Assembly: GCF_001017575.1 (NCBI RefSeq)
Contig: NZ_CP011372.1
Coordinates: forward strand, 372,001-436,000
Direction: 5' to 3'
Source: Campylobacter lari
GTDB lineage: Bacteria > Campylobacterota > Campylobacteria > Campylobacterales > Campylobacteraceae
Length of the DNA stretch: 64,000 bases
Below the pieces are notes generated by a model. The model ran no database searches and was not told the origin of the DNA. It saw only the letters and a list, made by a program, of their open reading frames with translations. Below are positions 1-8,314 of this stretch, in pieces (positions within the stretch are counted from its first letter, which is position 1; each line of letters begins with the position of its first letter). The position numbers were made by a program, and so were the translations under genes.

Positions 1-58
1 AATAAGCTAAATAATCACTATCTTTATCAAAACGAAAAATTCTTAAAGTTATTTGCAT
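1..58 (-). CDS. N-terminal fragment of a leftward gene, possibly an iron-sulfur subunit
   Basis: An ATG at 58 reading leftward follows a good AAGGA ribosome site and stays open to the window edge, giving 19 residues that begin MQITLRIFRFDKD. The RFD pattern near the N-terminus resembles succinate dehydrogenase/fumarate reductase iron-sulfur subunits, but 19 residues are too few to be sure. It diverges from thiL. The family guess is inference; the start codon and ribosome site are directly visible. Confidence 0.4.
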   Translation of the reverse strand, partial: MQITLRIFRFDKDSDYLAY

Positions 59-141
59 ATTTTATCCTTGGTATTATTTTTCATTATATACATTTTAAAC
101 TTATAAAAATTTGATTATTATATAAAATTAAAAGCTTTTTG

Positions 142-149
142 TATAAAAT
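142..149 (+). promoter_or_regulatory. Candidate -10 element of thiL
   Basis: TATAAAAT lies 6-7 bases before the thiL ATG at 156 and no Shine-Dalgarno sequence lies between them. If used, transcription would start at or very near the ATG, giving a leaderless or nearly leaderless mRNA. Confidence 0.35.
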
Positions 150-155
150 ATTCAC

Positions 156-977
156 ATGGATAAAGAAAAAATTATTATCAATGCCTTTGCTAATCCTATC
201 AATGGAGATGATGGGGCAATCATCGATGGATATTGTTATTCTAAAGATTTATTTTGTGAAGACGTGCATTTTAAGCGTTCTTGGATGAGTTTAGAGCAAG
301 TTGGAGCAAAGGCTATGCTTGTTAATATTTCTGATGCAATTGCTATGAATGCTACGCCAAAATATGCTCTTTTAGGGCTTTCTTTGCCAAAATGTTTAGA
401 AATGAAACAAGTTAAAGCTTTACAAAAAGGCTTACTAGATAGTGCAAAAGAATTTGGGGTACAAATTATAGGTGGAGATACTATAGCGGATAATAAAATC
501 AATATTAGTGTAACTATTATTTCTAAAGTAAATAAAAAGGCTATTTTTAGAAAAGGTTTGAAAAAAGGAGATTTGTTTGCTTTTAGTGGGAAATTAGGTG
601 AGAGTTTAAAAGGTTTAAATATTTTATTTCGCGGTGGAAAATTGCATTCTAAACATCGTTTTATAAAACCTAGTTTGAGACAAAATTTTTTTTATGATAT
701 AGCAAAAAAAGTTAGAGTAAGTATGGATATTTCAGATGGTTTAAATAAAGACTTATCAAGAATGCTGTTTCAAAACCAACTTAGTATAAAATTCCTTAAA
801 AAATTAGATAAATTTAGCTTAAATAGTGCAGAAGAATATGAAATTTTATTTGCTTTTGATAAAAAACATAAAGCATTTATACAAAATATGGCAAAAAAAC
901 ATAGAATTAAACTAAATATTTTTGCAAAAACAACAACAGGAAGGTATAAATTTTATGGAAGAGAACATCATTTTTAA
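156..977 (+). CDS. thiL: Thiamine-monophosphate kinase ThiL
   Basis: This enzyme phosphorylates thiamine monophosphate to thiamine pyrophosphate with ATP in the cytoplasm, the last step of cofactor synthesis. The 273-residue product shows the family motifs: NGDDGAII near the start, the Asp-rich [11 protein letters not shown] segment, [20 protein letters not shown], and [11 protein letters not shown] in the C-terminal half. These Asp residues bind Mg-ATP in the PurM/ThiL fold. It is shorter than the usual 310-330 residues, as is common in Campylobacter. The ATG has no visible ribosome site. Its end overlaps the start of truD by 23 bases, indicating translational coupling; the same pair is adjacent in C. 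jejuni. Confidence 0.93.
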   Translation: MDKEKIIINAFANPINGDDGAIIDGYCYSKDLFCEDVHFKRSWMSLEQVGAKAMLVNISDAIAMNATPKYALLGLSLPKCLEMKQVKALQKGLLDSAKEFGVQIIGGDTIADNKINISVTIISKVNKKAIFRKGLKKGDLFAFSGKLGESLKGLNILFRGGKLHSKHRFIKPSLRQNFFYDIAKKVRVSMDISDGLNKDLSRMLFQNQLSIKFLKKLDKFSLNSAEEYEILFAFDKKHKAFIQNMAKKHRIKLNIFAKTTTGRYKFYGREHHF

Positions 978-2079
978 ACCCTTATATGCTTTAAAACATA
1001 GCCCGATAGATGTGTATTTTTCAAAAAATAGCAATGATTTTGTAGTAAGAGAAAAGCCTTTATATGAATTTAGTGGCAAAGGTGAACATTTAATTTTGCA
1101 TATACAAAAAAAAGATCTTAGCACTAGCGAGGCTTTGAGAATTTTAAGTGAGCAAAGCGGTGTTAAAATGAAAGATTTTGGCTATAGCGGTTTAAAAGAT
1201 AAACAAGGTTTAACTTTTCAATATATTTCTATGCCTAAAAAATTTGAAGAGAGCTTAAGAAATTTTAAACATGATAAGATGAAAATTTTAGAAACTTTTT
1301 ATCATGATAATAAACTTAGAATAGGGCATTTAAAAGGAAATTCATTTTTTATAAGATTAAAAAAAGTTTCAAAAGTGGATGCTTTAAAAATAGAACAAGC
1401 TTTTAAAAATATCCAAAAACAAGGTTTTGCTAATTATTTTGGATATCAGCGTTTTGGCAAATTTCAAGATAATTTTTCACAAGGACTAGAAATTTTAAAA
1501 GGCAAAAAAATCAAAAATAAAAAAATGCAAGAATTTTTAATTTCTGCTTTTCAAAGCGAGCTTTTTAATAGATATTTGAGCAAAAGGGTGGAATTATCAC
1601 ATTTTATTAATGACTTTAGTGAAAAAGAAATAAAGCAAATTTATGGTTTAGAAAAAGAAGAAATCAAAAGTTTAAAAAATCAAACACAGTTTTTTAAGCT
1701 TTTAAAGGGTGAAGTTTTAGGACATTATCCTTTTGGTAAATGTTTTATATGTGAAGATTTATCAAGTGAAGTAGAAAGATTTAATCAAAAAGATATTAGC
1801 GCAATGGGTCTTTTAATAGGCTCTAAAGCTTATGAAGCAAACGAAGGTCTAGCTAAAAAATTAGAAGATGAGATTTTTTCTTTTGCATATGAGTTTAAAG
1901 ATAGAATGCAAGGTTCAAGGCGCTTTATGTGGTCTTATTTGCAAGATTGCAAAAGTTATTATGATGAAGAAAAAGCTCATTTTACTTTGGAGTTTTTCTT
2001 GCAAAAAGGCTCGTATGCCACGGTGGTTTTGGAGGAAATTTTACACACAGACATCTTTGAACAAACACATAATATATAA
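955..2079 (+). CDS. truD: tRNA pseudouridine(13) synthase TruD
   Basis: It converts uridine-13 of tRNA to pseudouridine. The 374-residue protein has the TruD signature [14 protein letters not shown], in which the Asp of KDK (about residue 82) is the catalytic aspartate, followed by GNSFFIRL and the NYFGYQRFG motif. I chose the ATG at 955 because AGGAAGG lies just upstream (939-945) and the product begins as family members do; an in-frame TTG at 922 would add 11 unlikely residues. It overlaps the end of thiL and is probably co-translated with it. Confidence 0.93.
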   Translation: MEENIIFKPLYALKHSPIDVYFSKNSNDFVVREKPLYEFSGKGEHLILHIQKKDLSTSEALRILSEQSGVKMKDFGYSGLKDKQGLTFQYISMPKKFEESLRNFKHDKMKILETFYHDNKLRIGHLKGNSFFIRLKKVSKVDALKIEQAFKNIQKQGFANYFGYQRFGKFQDNFSQGLEILKGKKIKNKKMQEFLISAFQSELFNRYLSKRVELSHFINDFSEKEIKQIYGLEKEEIKSLKNQTQFFKLLKGEVLGHYPFGKCFICEDLSSEVERFNQKDISAMGLLIGSKAYEANEGLAKKLEDEIFSFAYEFKDRMQGSRRFMWSYLQDCKSYYDEEKAHFTLEFFLQKGSYATVVLEEILHTDIFEQTHNI

Positions 2080-2126
2080 TTTTAAAATTGATATTGAGTA
2101 TCAGTTAAAATTTATCTTTTATAAAT

Positions 2127-2145
2127 TATAATAACAATTATCATT
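2127..2145 (+). promoter_or_regulatory. Candidate Fur box upstream of the flavodoxin operon
   Basis: The 19 bases match the classic Fur consensus at about 13 of 19 positions by hand alignment. They lie 20-40 bases upstream of the DUF2325 gene start, where a repressor would block transcription. Iron control of this operon fits its flavodoxin, which can replace ferredoxin when iron is short. The region is very AT-rich, so chance similarity is possible. Confidence 0.35.
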
Positions 2146-2165
2146 TTTATAAAAAGGAAAGCTCA

Positions 2166-2483
2166 ATGTCAGTTTTGGTTATCGGAGCAGATGAAATAAC
2201 TCCAATTAAGGCAGTTTTAACAAACCTAGGTGCAAAAAATATAGAGCATTGGGATGCTAGAAATGAAAATAGGGTAAATAGAAAACCCATTCCACAAAAT
2301 ACTGAATGTATAGTTATGCTGACTAGTTTTTTAAATCATAATACTATGAAAAAAATCAAAACAGAGGCAAAAAAACGCAATATACCTTTAGTTTGTGCTA
2401 AACGCAGTGTTAGTTGTGTTTATTGTGAGTACTGTAAAGTTTTTGGACTTGATCAAGCTTATGAGTGTGCAAAGAAGGCTTAG
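2166..2483 (+). CDS. DUF2325 domain protein
   Basis: A 105-residue cytoplasmic protein of the DUF2325 family, whose biochemical role is unknown. It starts MSVLVIGADEITPIK, a Rossmann-like beta-loop opening, and ends with a Cys-rich segment, SVSCVYCEYCKV, that could bind a metal or act in redox chemistry (inference). A strong AAAGGAAA ribosome site precedes the ATG. It is first in a three-gene rightward cluster with an unknown protein and flavodoxin, spaced 3 and 0 bases apart, corresponding to the C. jejuni Cj1384c-Cj1383c-fldA group. A possible Fur site lies upstream. Confidence 0.8.
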   Translation: MSVLVIGADEITPIKAVLTNLGAKNIEHWDARNENRVNRKPIPQNTECIVMLTSFLNHNTMKKIKTEAKKRNIPLVCAKRSVSCVYCEYCKVFGLDQAYECAKKA

Positions 2484-2486
2484 TGT

Positions 2487-3179
2487 ATGTTTGGATTTAA
2501 TGAAAAAGAGGATTTTATACCTAAAATATTTAGAGATTTAGAGCAAAAAAGTATTAATTATATTTTTTTAAATTTATATAATTCCTTGGTTGAAGATGAT
2601 CTAAAAATACCTTATGTCTATGCAAAACAAGCTGGCTGTTTAAGAAATATTTTTGAGTTAAAAATTCAAAATATGAGCGCAGAAAGAACTTTGAGATTTA
2701 GTAAAGTAAAGCAATTTTGTCCATATTCTCATAAAATCATCAAAGCATATAAAGAAGGAAATTTAAATAAATTAGAGCTTGAAGCAAAGAAACCAAAATA
2801 TGCTTTAGCTAAATTAATACAAAATGTGTTTTTATCACCTATTTTTACTTTACCTTTGCAAGTTGCTTTTGAGGCTTTTGTATATGATAAAATTTGCAAA
2901 AGCAATACAAAATCTAAGATAAAGCTTGATAAAAACATTATTATCATCAATGAAAAAATGGCAGTTATGCCTTTATTTTATAAAGATAGTGATAAAGATG
3001 TAGAGCTTGCTTTACAATTTATAAAAGATAATTCTTTTGAAAGATTTTATATTGTGTATCCAAGAAATAAAAATTTCACTCAAAATAAAGAAATAAGACA
3101 TAATTTATGTGAAAATAACAAAACTTTGCTAAAATTAGTTCCCTATACTATTAATAATCAAATTTTAAGGAGATGTTAA
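2487..3179 (+). CDS. Conserved Campylobacter protein of unknown function (Cj1383c-like position)
   Basis: A 230-residue soluble protein with no signal peptide, membrane segment or motif that I recognise. The sequence is Lys/Asn-rich with several aromatic clusters and a lone FCPYSHK segment near residue 75. It sits between the DUF2325 gene (3-base gap) and flavodoxin, whose ATG follows its stop codon directly, so the three are almost certainly one transcript. A role with flavodoxin or in iron and redox response is suggested only by this context. Confidence 0.75.
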   Translation: MFGFNEKEDFIPKIFRDLEQKSINYIFLNLYNSLVEDDLKIPYVYAKQAGCLRNIFELKIQNMSAERTLRFSKVKQFCPYSHKIIKAYKEGNLNKLELEAKKPKYALAKLIQNVFLSPIFTLPLQVAFEAFVYDKICKSNTKSKIKLDKNIIIINEKMAVMPLFYKDSDKDVELALQFIKDNSFERFYIVYPRNKNFTQNKEIRHNLCENNKTLLKLVPYTINNQILRRC

Positions 3180-3671
3180 ATGTCAATAGCAGTAATTTAT
3201 GGTAGCTCTATGGGTAATACTGAAAGTGCGGCAAATATGATTGCTCAAAAAATGGGAATTTCTGATGTATTAAATATCGCAGATATTGATGCAGAAAAAA
3301 TTAATTCTTATGATAAATTAATTTGTGGTACTTCTACTTGGGGAAGCGGAGATTTTCAAGATGATTGGGATGGTTTTGATTTTTCTGCTTTAAATCTTAG
3401 TGGCAAAACTGTTGCAGTTTTTGGTATGGGAGATAGTGAAAGCTATTCAGATACATATTGCAGCGCTATGGGTAAACTTGCTCAAGCTTTAAAAGCAGCA
3501 GGTGCAAATTTAGTAGGCGCTGTTTCTACAGGTGGTTATACTTTTGAATCAAGTGAGGCCGTAGAAGGCGATAAGTTTGTAGGACTTGCATTAGATAATG
3601 ATAATCATGAGGATTTAACTGAAAGTAGAATTGATGCTTGGTTAGAGCAAATCAAACCTTCTTTTTCTTAA
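3180..3671 (+). CDS. fldA: Flavodoxin FldA
   Basis: A 163-residue FMN-binding electron carrier. In Campylobacter and Helicobacter the flavodoxin serves pyruvate and 2-oxoglutarate oxidoreductases as an acceptor. The FMN phosphate loop GSSMGNTESA is at residues 9-18, the STWGSGDFQDDW loop supplies the aromatic residue that stacks on the flavin, and GMGDSESYSDTYC forms the other isoalloxazine loop. AAGGAG lies 7 bases before the ATG. It is the last gene of the operon, and a strong hairpin follows the stop codon. Confidence 0.96.
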   Translation: MSIAVIYGSSMGNTESAANMIAQKMGISDVLNIADIDAEKINSYDKLICGTSTWGSGDFQDDWDGFDFSALNLSGKTVAVFGMGDSESYSDTYCSAMGKLAQALKAAGANLVGAVSTGGYTFESSEAVEGDKFVGLALDNDNHEDLTESRIDAWLEQIKPSFS

Positions 3672-3672
3672 A

Positions 3673-3698
3673 TATTAGATGCCTTTAGGCATCTAATA
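3673..3698. terminator. Bidirectional terminator hairpin between fldA and the chemoreceptor gene
   Basis: An 11-bp perfect stem with a 4-base loop (TATTAGATGCC / GGCATCTAATA) lies between two convergent genes, ending just before the leftward chemoreceptor stop at 3703. It probably terminates transcription from both sides. Confidence 0.75.
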
Positions 3699-3702
3699 TA
3701 AC

Positions 3703-5700
3703 TTAGAATTTTCTTTTTTTAGTTTCACTTAATATATCTTGTGCTAAAGAATCTACTTCATTAGCAATAGCATTAGTTCTTATAGCTGTTTGAGAGTTTT
3801 GTTGTGTGAGCTTTTCTATAGTAGCAACTGACTCATTGATTTGACTAATGTCATTTGCCTCTTCTTTGATAGAATCTCCCATATCACTTATAGATTGAGC
3901 TAAGATATTAGTATTGGCTTCTATTTCACCTAAAGACTTTTGAGTTCTTTCTGCTAGATTTCTAACTTCTTCGGCAACAACAGCAAAGCCACGTCCATGT
4001 TCTCCTGCGCGTGCAGCTTCAATAGCAGCATTTAATGCAAGGAGATTAATTTGTTCAGCTATATCTGAAATCACCGTAGTAACACTTTTGATATCATTGC
4101 TTTGCTTTACTACATCTTGTGCTTTAATGGAAATTTCACTCATAGCTGAGTTCATTTGCTCTAAAGCTCTTGCGCTTTCTTGTAGTGATGAGGTTTGATG
4201 TGTGGCATCATTGGTAAGTTCTTGCATGCTTTGCTTGAGCGCCTCAGCTTTTTGGTTTAACAATTCACCTTGATTGAGTGATTGGGAGAGCATATTTTTA
4301 ATTTCATTTCCTAGTGCATTGATTGCTTTTTCTACATCGCCTTTTGGTGTGTTGATAGCTGCTGTAAAATCTAAATGTTTGTAGCTATCAAATACAGCTT
4401 GAATTTCATTTAAATCACGACCTATTTTTGTTTGCAAGGTGGTAAGCATTTTGTTTAAAACTTCTATGAGTTCTTGAATTTGCGGATTATTAGCATGAGA
4501 GCTAATGTGTAAATCAAGCTCACCTGTTTCTATTTTTCTAGCAACATTTACAGATTCTTCAATAGCTTTTGCATCTTTACTTAACGCCTCTTTAATAATT
4601 TCAATGTTCTCATTGATTTCATCGGCCATTTTTCCAAATTCATCTTGAGTTTTAAGTTTAATAGGATGAGAATGAGCGTCTTTGTGATTTAGATAGTTAA
4701 AGAAATTATGTAATCCCGAAGAAATAATTGCAATAGGTTTAAGATTATATGAAATAATCATTCTAATAAATATCAAGGTTATAAAAATAGCAATTAGAGA
4801 GATAATAATTTGCTCCATTAGTGTTTGTTTGGCTGCATCACTATAAAAATCATAATCAGCTATAGAGCAAATAGTGTATTTTGGATTAATACTGCCATTA
4901 CAAATTAAAGCCTTGGTTCCTTCTTCCATGGTTTGAACTTTAAAAATATCTTTAGAAAGGGTCTTGTTTGCGCCTTCAGGTGTTTTAAAGTAGCTTGAAA
5001 TAATATCTTTACTAATGTCTGTTGAAGTTAAAATTCTAGATGAGTCAGTGTGAAAAAGATAAGTTCCATCATGAGCTAAAACCGCTGCATGTGAATAAGG
5101 TGTTTTGCCTATGGCTAAAACTTCTTCTGAGAATTTTTTCAAATCATAATCAGCTGCAACAACGCCTATAACTTTACCATTTTCCATAATAGGGCTGGCG
5201 TAAGAAATAGTAGGTTTTTTCATACTAGATGATATATAAGGTTCTGTAACAACTAGCTCTCTTTTTTCTTTAGCTTCTTTGTACCACCCTCTAGCTCTAG
5301 GATCATATCCGCTTTCTGGAGTTTGATTGTTGCCATTGGATCTAAATATTTTACCATCTTCAAAGCCTACATAGGTTAAATCAAAACCCAAAGAATCTCC
5401 TATGGATTTTAGTAAACTAGTGTATTGCTCTGGGGTTAGATTGTTTTTATTTTCTTTAATGTATTTTGTTAAAGAATTGATCACATTACGTCTATCGCTT
5501 GCATATAAATCAAATCTTTTACTAACATCAAAAGCAACTTTTTGTTGAAACTGAACTAGTAGTGTATGGCTATTGGATTTAGATTTAACATAGTTAAAAA
5601 AACCCAAAACACATAGCAATACTACAACAAAAATACAGACCAAAAAGGCTATTTTATTGGAAAAATTTCCCAGTAGGTACTTCTTTAGCGATGAGAGCAT
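3703..5700 (-). CDS. Methyl-accepting chemotaxis protein with dCACHE sensor domain
   Basis: A 665-residue transmembrane chemoreceptor. The first membrane helix is at about residues 18-37 and is followed by a periplasmic double-CACHE domain to about residue 280 that includes the ligand-pocket motif [12 protein letters not shown]; the second helix is near 285-310. The cytoplasmic part ends in the conserved signalling hairpin ([20 protein letters not shown]), which docks CheA/CheW. This is the layout of Campylobacter group A Tlp receptors; the dCACHE class often binds amino or organic acids, but the ligand cannot be read here. A TTTTTCTCC stretch at 5700-5708 supplies an AGGAG site. Its signalling half closely resembles the broken receptor at 32165. 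Confidence 0.93.
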   Translation of the reverse strand: MLSSLKKYLLGNFSNKIAFLVCIFVVVLLCVLGFFNYVKSKSNSHTLLVQFQQKVAFDVSKRFDLYASDRRNVINSLTKYIKENKNNLTPEQYTSLLKSIGDSLGFDLTYVGFEDGKIFRSNGNNQTPESGYDPRARGWYKEAKEKRELVVTEPYISSSMKKPTISYASPIMENGKVIGVVAADYDLKKFSEEVLAIGKTPYSHAAVLAHDGTYLFHTDSSRILTSTDISKDIISSYFKTPEGANKTLSKDIFKVQTMEEGTKALICNGSINPKYTICSIADYDFYSDAAKQTLMEQIIISLIAIFITLIFIRMIISYNLKPIAIISSGLHNFFNYLNHKDAHSHPIKLKTQDEFGKMADEINENIEIIKEALSKDAKAIEESVNVARKIETGELDLHISSHANNPQIQELIEVLNKMLTTLQTKIGRDLNEIQAVFDSYKHLDFTAAINTPKGDVEKAINALGNEIKNMLSQSLNQGELLNQKAEALKQSMQELTNDATHQTSSLQESARALEQMNSAMSEISIKAQDVVKQSNDIKSVTTVISDIAEQINLLALNAAIEAARAGEHGRGFAVVAEEVRNLAERTQKSLGEIEANTNILAQSISDMGDSIKEEANDISQINESVATIEKLTQQNSQTAIRTNAIANEVDSLAQDILSETKKRKF

Positions 5701-5830
5701 TTTTTCTCCTTGAAAAAGTCAATATATGACTCTATGATTATAATAGTTTATAAGATTTTATTGAAAAAATATTTAAAATTTTATAAAAAATATTTATTTT
5801 TATTAAAAAATATTATATTGCGAAATATTT

Positions 5831-6238
5831 TTAAATAAAAAATTCTAATTTTTTGGAGAGTAGAATTTTATTGTCAGTGTATTTTGCCCATTGTATATTT
5901 AAAGCAAAAATATAAGCATTAGCAAATTTTGCAAAAGGAAATCTCTCATAATATATTTTTTCTTGTTCTATGGTGGCTTTTTGAAAAAGAGCTTTAATTT
6001 GCACTCCTTTAATGAGATTAATAATGTTTGTATCTAATGCTATACTAACTGCCACTTTAGGGGATTTATAGGAAAGTTGAATATGCTTAGTGTGCTCTTC
6101 ACTGGCAAAAATTAAAGCTAAATTTTTATCATCAAAAGCATAATAACAGCTTGCACAATATACTCCACCATCCTCATCAAGCATGCTTAAATTTAAAAGT
6201 TTTTGTGAATGGATGAAATTTTTAATTCTTTCATCCAT
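5831..6238 (-). CDS. Pyridoxamine 5'-phosphate oxidase-like (split-barrel flavin) protein
   Basis: A 135-residue small split beta-barrel protein of the PNPOx-like/YhbP type. Visible features are the opening helix (IKNFIHSQKLLNLSMLDEDGGVYCASCYYAFDD given in part: residues 5-20), an IFASEEHTKH segment typical of the flavin-contacting turn, and VAVSIALDT. Members often bind FMN or F420, but its substrate is unknown and true PNPOx activity is unlikely at this length. Its start overlaps the end of the upstream EI24 gene by 8 bases, so the two are translationally coupled. Confidence 0.7.
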   Translation of the reverse strand: MDERIKNFIHSQKLLNLSMLDEDGGVYCASCYYAFDDKNLALIFASEEHTKHIQLSYKSPKVAVSIALDTNIINLIKGVQIKALFQKATIEQEKIYYERFPFAKFANAYIFALNIQWAKYTDNKILLSKKLEFFI

Positions 6239-6941
6239 TGTTACTAGCTTTAAGTTTTAAAATTTTTTGATAACTTAAGTGAGTTAAAAAAATTACATAA
6301 AATACTTGTAAAAATAAACCGAGTAAAGGTATGCTTGATAAAGCAAAAAAGATCAAAGTGATAATTTTGAAATACAAAGGTGATGAGTTTTTATAAAAAT
6401 CATCAAAATTGCTTTTATCTAAGACATTACTTAACACATCTAATAATAAAAGTTTGTGAAATAAACAATAAAATACTCCATAATAAATTACAATGCTAAC
6501 AAAGGGTATAACCAATAAGAAAGTAGCTACTACAAACAATACGCATGAGATGAGTATAAATTTGAATGTTTTTAGTAAAACTTCTAAAGAGTTTACTTCT
6601 TTTTGTATAGAATGGTTGTAATATTTTTGATTGATTTTTTTGACTATATAAGGAGTTAAAAAAGAAATTATTAACATAGTAAAAAATACTGAGGCAAATA
6701 CTACTATGAAAAATCCGCCTATGACACTTAAAAATGCAAGTGAAAATTGCACTATGGAAAAGCTAAAAAACCAAGCCATAAAAGAACCGCTAACTACATC
6801 TTCTATGTAAGAAAAGAATATATCATAGCTATAATATACAAGTAAGGCAAAAAGAAATAAACTAATTAAAAATGGCAAGAGAGAAAATTTTAAAAAAGGC
6901 TTGCTAAGAAAATCTTGCAAGCTTAGATATAATATACTCAT
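6231..6941 (-). CDS. EI24/CysZ-like inner membrane protein
   Basis: A 236-residue membrane protein with about four to six hydrophobic helices (roughly residues 18-36, 55-95, 128-165, 195-225), matching the EI24 domain family that includes the sulfate transporter CysZ. Whether it moves sulfate is not shown; the closest Campylobacter relatives are annotated only as EI24 proteins. It overlaps the dUTPase gene upstream by 4 bases and the PNPOx-like gene downstream by 8 bases, so it sits in the middle of a tightly packed leftward operon. Confidence 0.75.
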   Translation of the reverse strand: MSILYLSLQDFLSKPFLKFSLLPFLISLFLFALLVYYSYDIFFSYIEDVVSGSFMAWFFSFSIVQFSLAFLSVIGGFFIVVFASVFFTMLIISFLTPYIVKKINQKYYNHSIQKEVNSLEVLLKTFKFILISCVLFVVATFLLVIPFVSIVIYYGVFYCLFHKLLLLDVLSNVLDKSNFDDFYKNSSPLYFKIITLIFFALSSIPLLGLFLQVFYVIFLTHLSYQKILKLKASNNG

Positions 6942-7630
6942 TTAATTTGATTGTAATTTTCTTGAAGTTTTTGATAAATTTCTTTATAATCTAGCGTTTC
7001 TTTTAAAATTTGATTTAAAACTTCATTATCTTCTGTGCCATTCCATGTTTTTTTATAGCTGCCTTCTTTGTAGCCGTTTTCTTGTCTGAATTGATTTAAT
7101 ATATTTTTTCCAATATAGGTTTTATAAAGCTCAAAGAAATTTAAACCACATTTTCTAGCTAAAACAAAATACACGCTTAAAAGTTCACCTAAATCATAAT
7201 CAAATCCACTGCATTTATGAATAATAAGTTCAATATCATTTAAAATTCCATAAATATCTGCTTCACTTGGATTAGAAGTTTCTTTACAAAAATCATCAAA
7301 AAAAGTTACAGAAGAAACTTCTTCTGCTATGAAGTTTTTATCATCGATTTGTTTTTCTTTATATTCTTCTAAAATTAAACTTAAAATAAAATGCCATATA
7401 TCCACTATTTCAATGCGTACATTATCCCAGTTTGCAGGAGTATGTATGCTTTTCCAATGTTTCCAAGCAAAAGAATCAATAAGCTCAGCACACTCCATAT
7501 AAATACATCTTCTAAAACTAATTAATTTGCCTTCTTTAGTATAGCCGTTTTCCCAACCTATACCATTGGTCTCATCATTTAGTTTTTGCTGGAGTTCTAG
7601 CATGCTTTTTAAAATATCTTTTACTTCCAT
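6938..7630 (-). CDS. dut: Dimeric dUTPase
   Basis: This enzyme hydrolyses dUTP to dUMP, keeping uracil out of DNA and supplying thymidylate synthesis. It belongs to the all-alpha dimeric NTP pyrophosphatase class used by Campylobacter rather than the trimeric beta-fold class. Metal-binding motifs are visible: ECAELIDSFAWKHWK and RIEIVDIWHFILS. The second half carries the GYKEGSYKKTWNGTEDN phosphate/base segment. I chose the ATG at 7630 because AAAAAAGGAAA lies upstream; an in-frame ATG at 7660 would add ten residues without a better site. Confidence 0.9.
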   Translation of the reverse strand: MEVKDILKSMLELQQKLNDETNGIGWENGYTKEGKLISFRRCIYMECAELIDSFAWKHWKSIHTPANWDNVRIEIVDIWHFILSLILEEYKEKQIDDKNFIAEEVSSVTFFDDFCKETSNPSEADIYGILNDIELIIHKCSGFDYDLGELLSVYFVLARKCGLNFFELYKTYIGKNILNQFRQENGYKEGSYKKTWNGTEDNEVLNQILKETLDYKEIYQKLQENYNQIK

Positions 7631-7643
7631 GTTGTTTCCTTTT

Positions 7644-8189
7644 TTAAGCATAAAATCCAAATTCTTTATTATCTTCTTCTTTTTGTTCTTTTTGTTTGTT
7701 GTATTGTTCCCAAATTTCTTCTAATAATTTAGCACTATCTTGAAAAATTTGCTTTTTAATATCTTCAAGATCAGTTTTATTTATTTCTTTGTTTAAACTC
7801 TTATCCATGGTGTTAAACAATTCGTGCAAAGTAGCTTTTTTATGTTCTTCATTTTTTGGTTCAGGTAAAGCATTGCCAATTTTCATTGCAGTGGTGATAA
7901 GCTCTTTTGGTTTTAAAGTTCCTACTCTTGAGTTTTTCATGAATTCATCGATTTGAGGTTGTACTTTAGCTACTGCTTCTTTTATTTCTTCTATTTCATC
8001 TTGTGAAAGTTTGGTTCCATTATATGAGAATGAAAAACCAAATTGATTTCTAAGGCTTAAAGAGGCCGAATTACCATCTTTGTCAAATTTTGCCTCTTTT
8101 TTATCATACATAGAAAAAGAAAGATGATTGCCATTTTTTGTTTTAATATCCATAGAAAAATTTTGAGAATTATAACTAGAAATTTGCAT
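7644..8189 (-). CDS. Conserved hypothetical protein
   Basis: A 181-residue hydrophilic protein with no signal peptide or membrane helix. The first 70 residues are beta-rich (SFSMYDKKEAKFDKDGNSAS), followed by a mostly helical region and a Lys/Glu-rich tail (QYNKQKEQKEEDNKEFG). I do not recognise a known domain. It is first in the leftward group leading to dut, 13 bases upstream of the chosen dut start, and a GAAAGGAAT ribosome site precedes its ATG. Confidence 0.7.
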   Translation of the reverse strand: MQISSYNSQNFSMDIKTKNGNHLSFSMYDKKEAKFDKDGNSASLSLRNQFGFSFSYNGTKLSQDEIEEIKEAVAKVQPQIDEFMKNSRVGTLKPKELITTAMKIGNALPEPKNEEHKKATLHELFNTMDKSLNKEINKTDLEDIKKQIFQDSAKLLEEIWEQYNKQKEQKEEDNKEFGFYA

Positions 8190-8245
8190 AACATTCCTTT
8201 CAAGTCAAGATAAAGCTATATCGTCAAAATAACTCAATCTTAAAC

Positions 8246-8277
8246 AAATTTGCAAAGTTTTTATACTTTGCAAATTT
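8246..8277 (-). terminator. Terminator hairpin after the hydA2-like gene
   Basis: A 13-bp perfect stem (AAATTTGCAAAGT / ACTTTGCAAATTT) around a 6-base T-rich loop lies about 40 bases past the stop codon of the leftward hydrogenase-like gene. It is a likely end point for the gapA-pgk-tpiA-hydA2 transcript, although no long T run follows. Confidence 0.6.
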
Positions 8278-8314
8278 CAAATATTAGGGAGATAAATATT
8301 TTAACATTAAGTCT

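Noticed and set aside
236-502. Open leftward frame inside thiL
   Set aside because: It lies wholly opposite a well-supported gene, has no ribosome site and no recognisable family; the same holds for leftward frames inside tuf, rpoB, rpoC, fusA and glmS.
2089-2104. TGATA-TTGAG-TATCA inverted repeat after truD as an operator
   Set aside because: Only 5 bp per arm in AT-rich DNA; too weak to separate from chance.
1868-2131. 87-codon frame running past the end of truD
   Set aside because: Mostly overlaps truD in another frame and has low-complexity content; it is a chance frame in AT-rich DNA.
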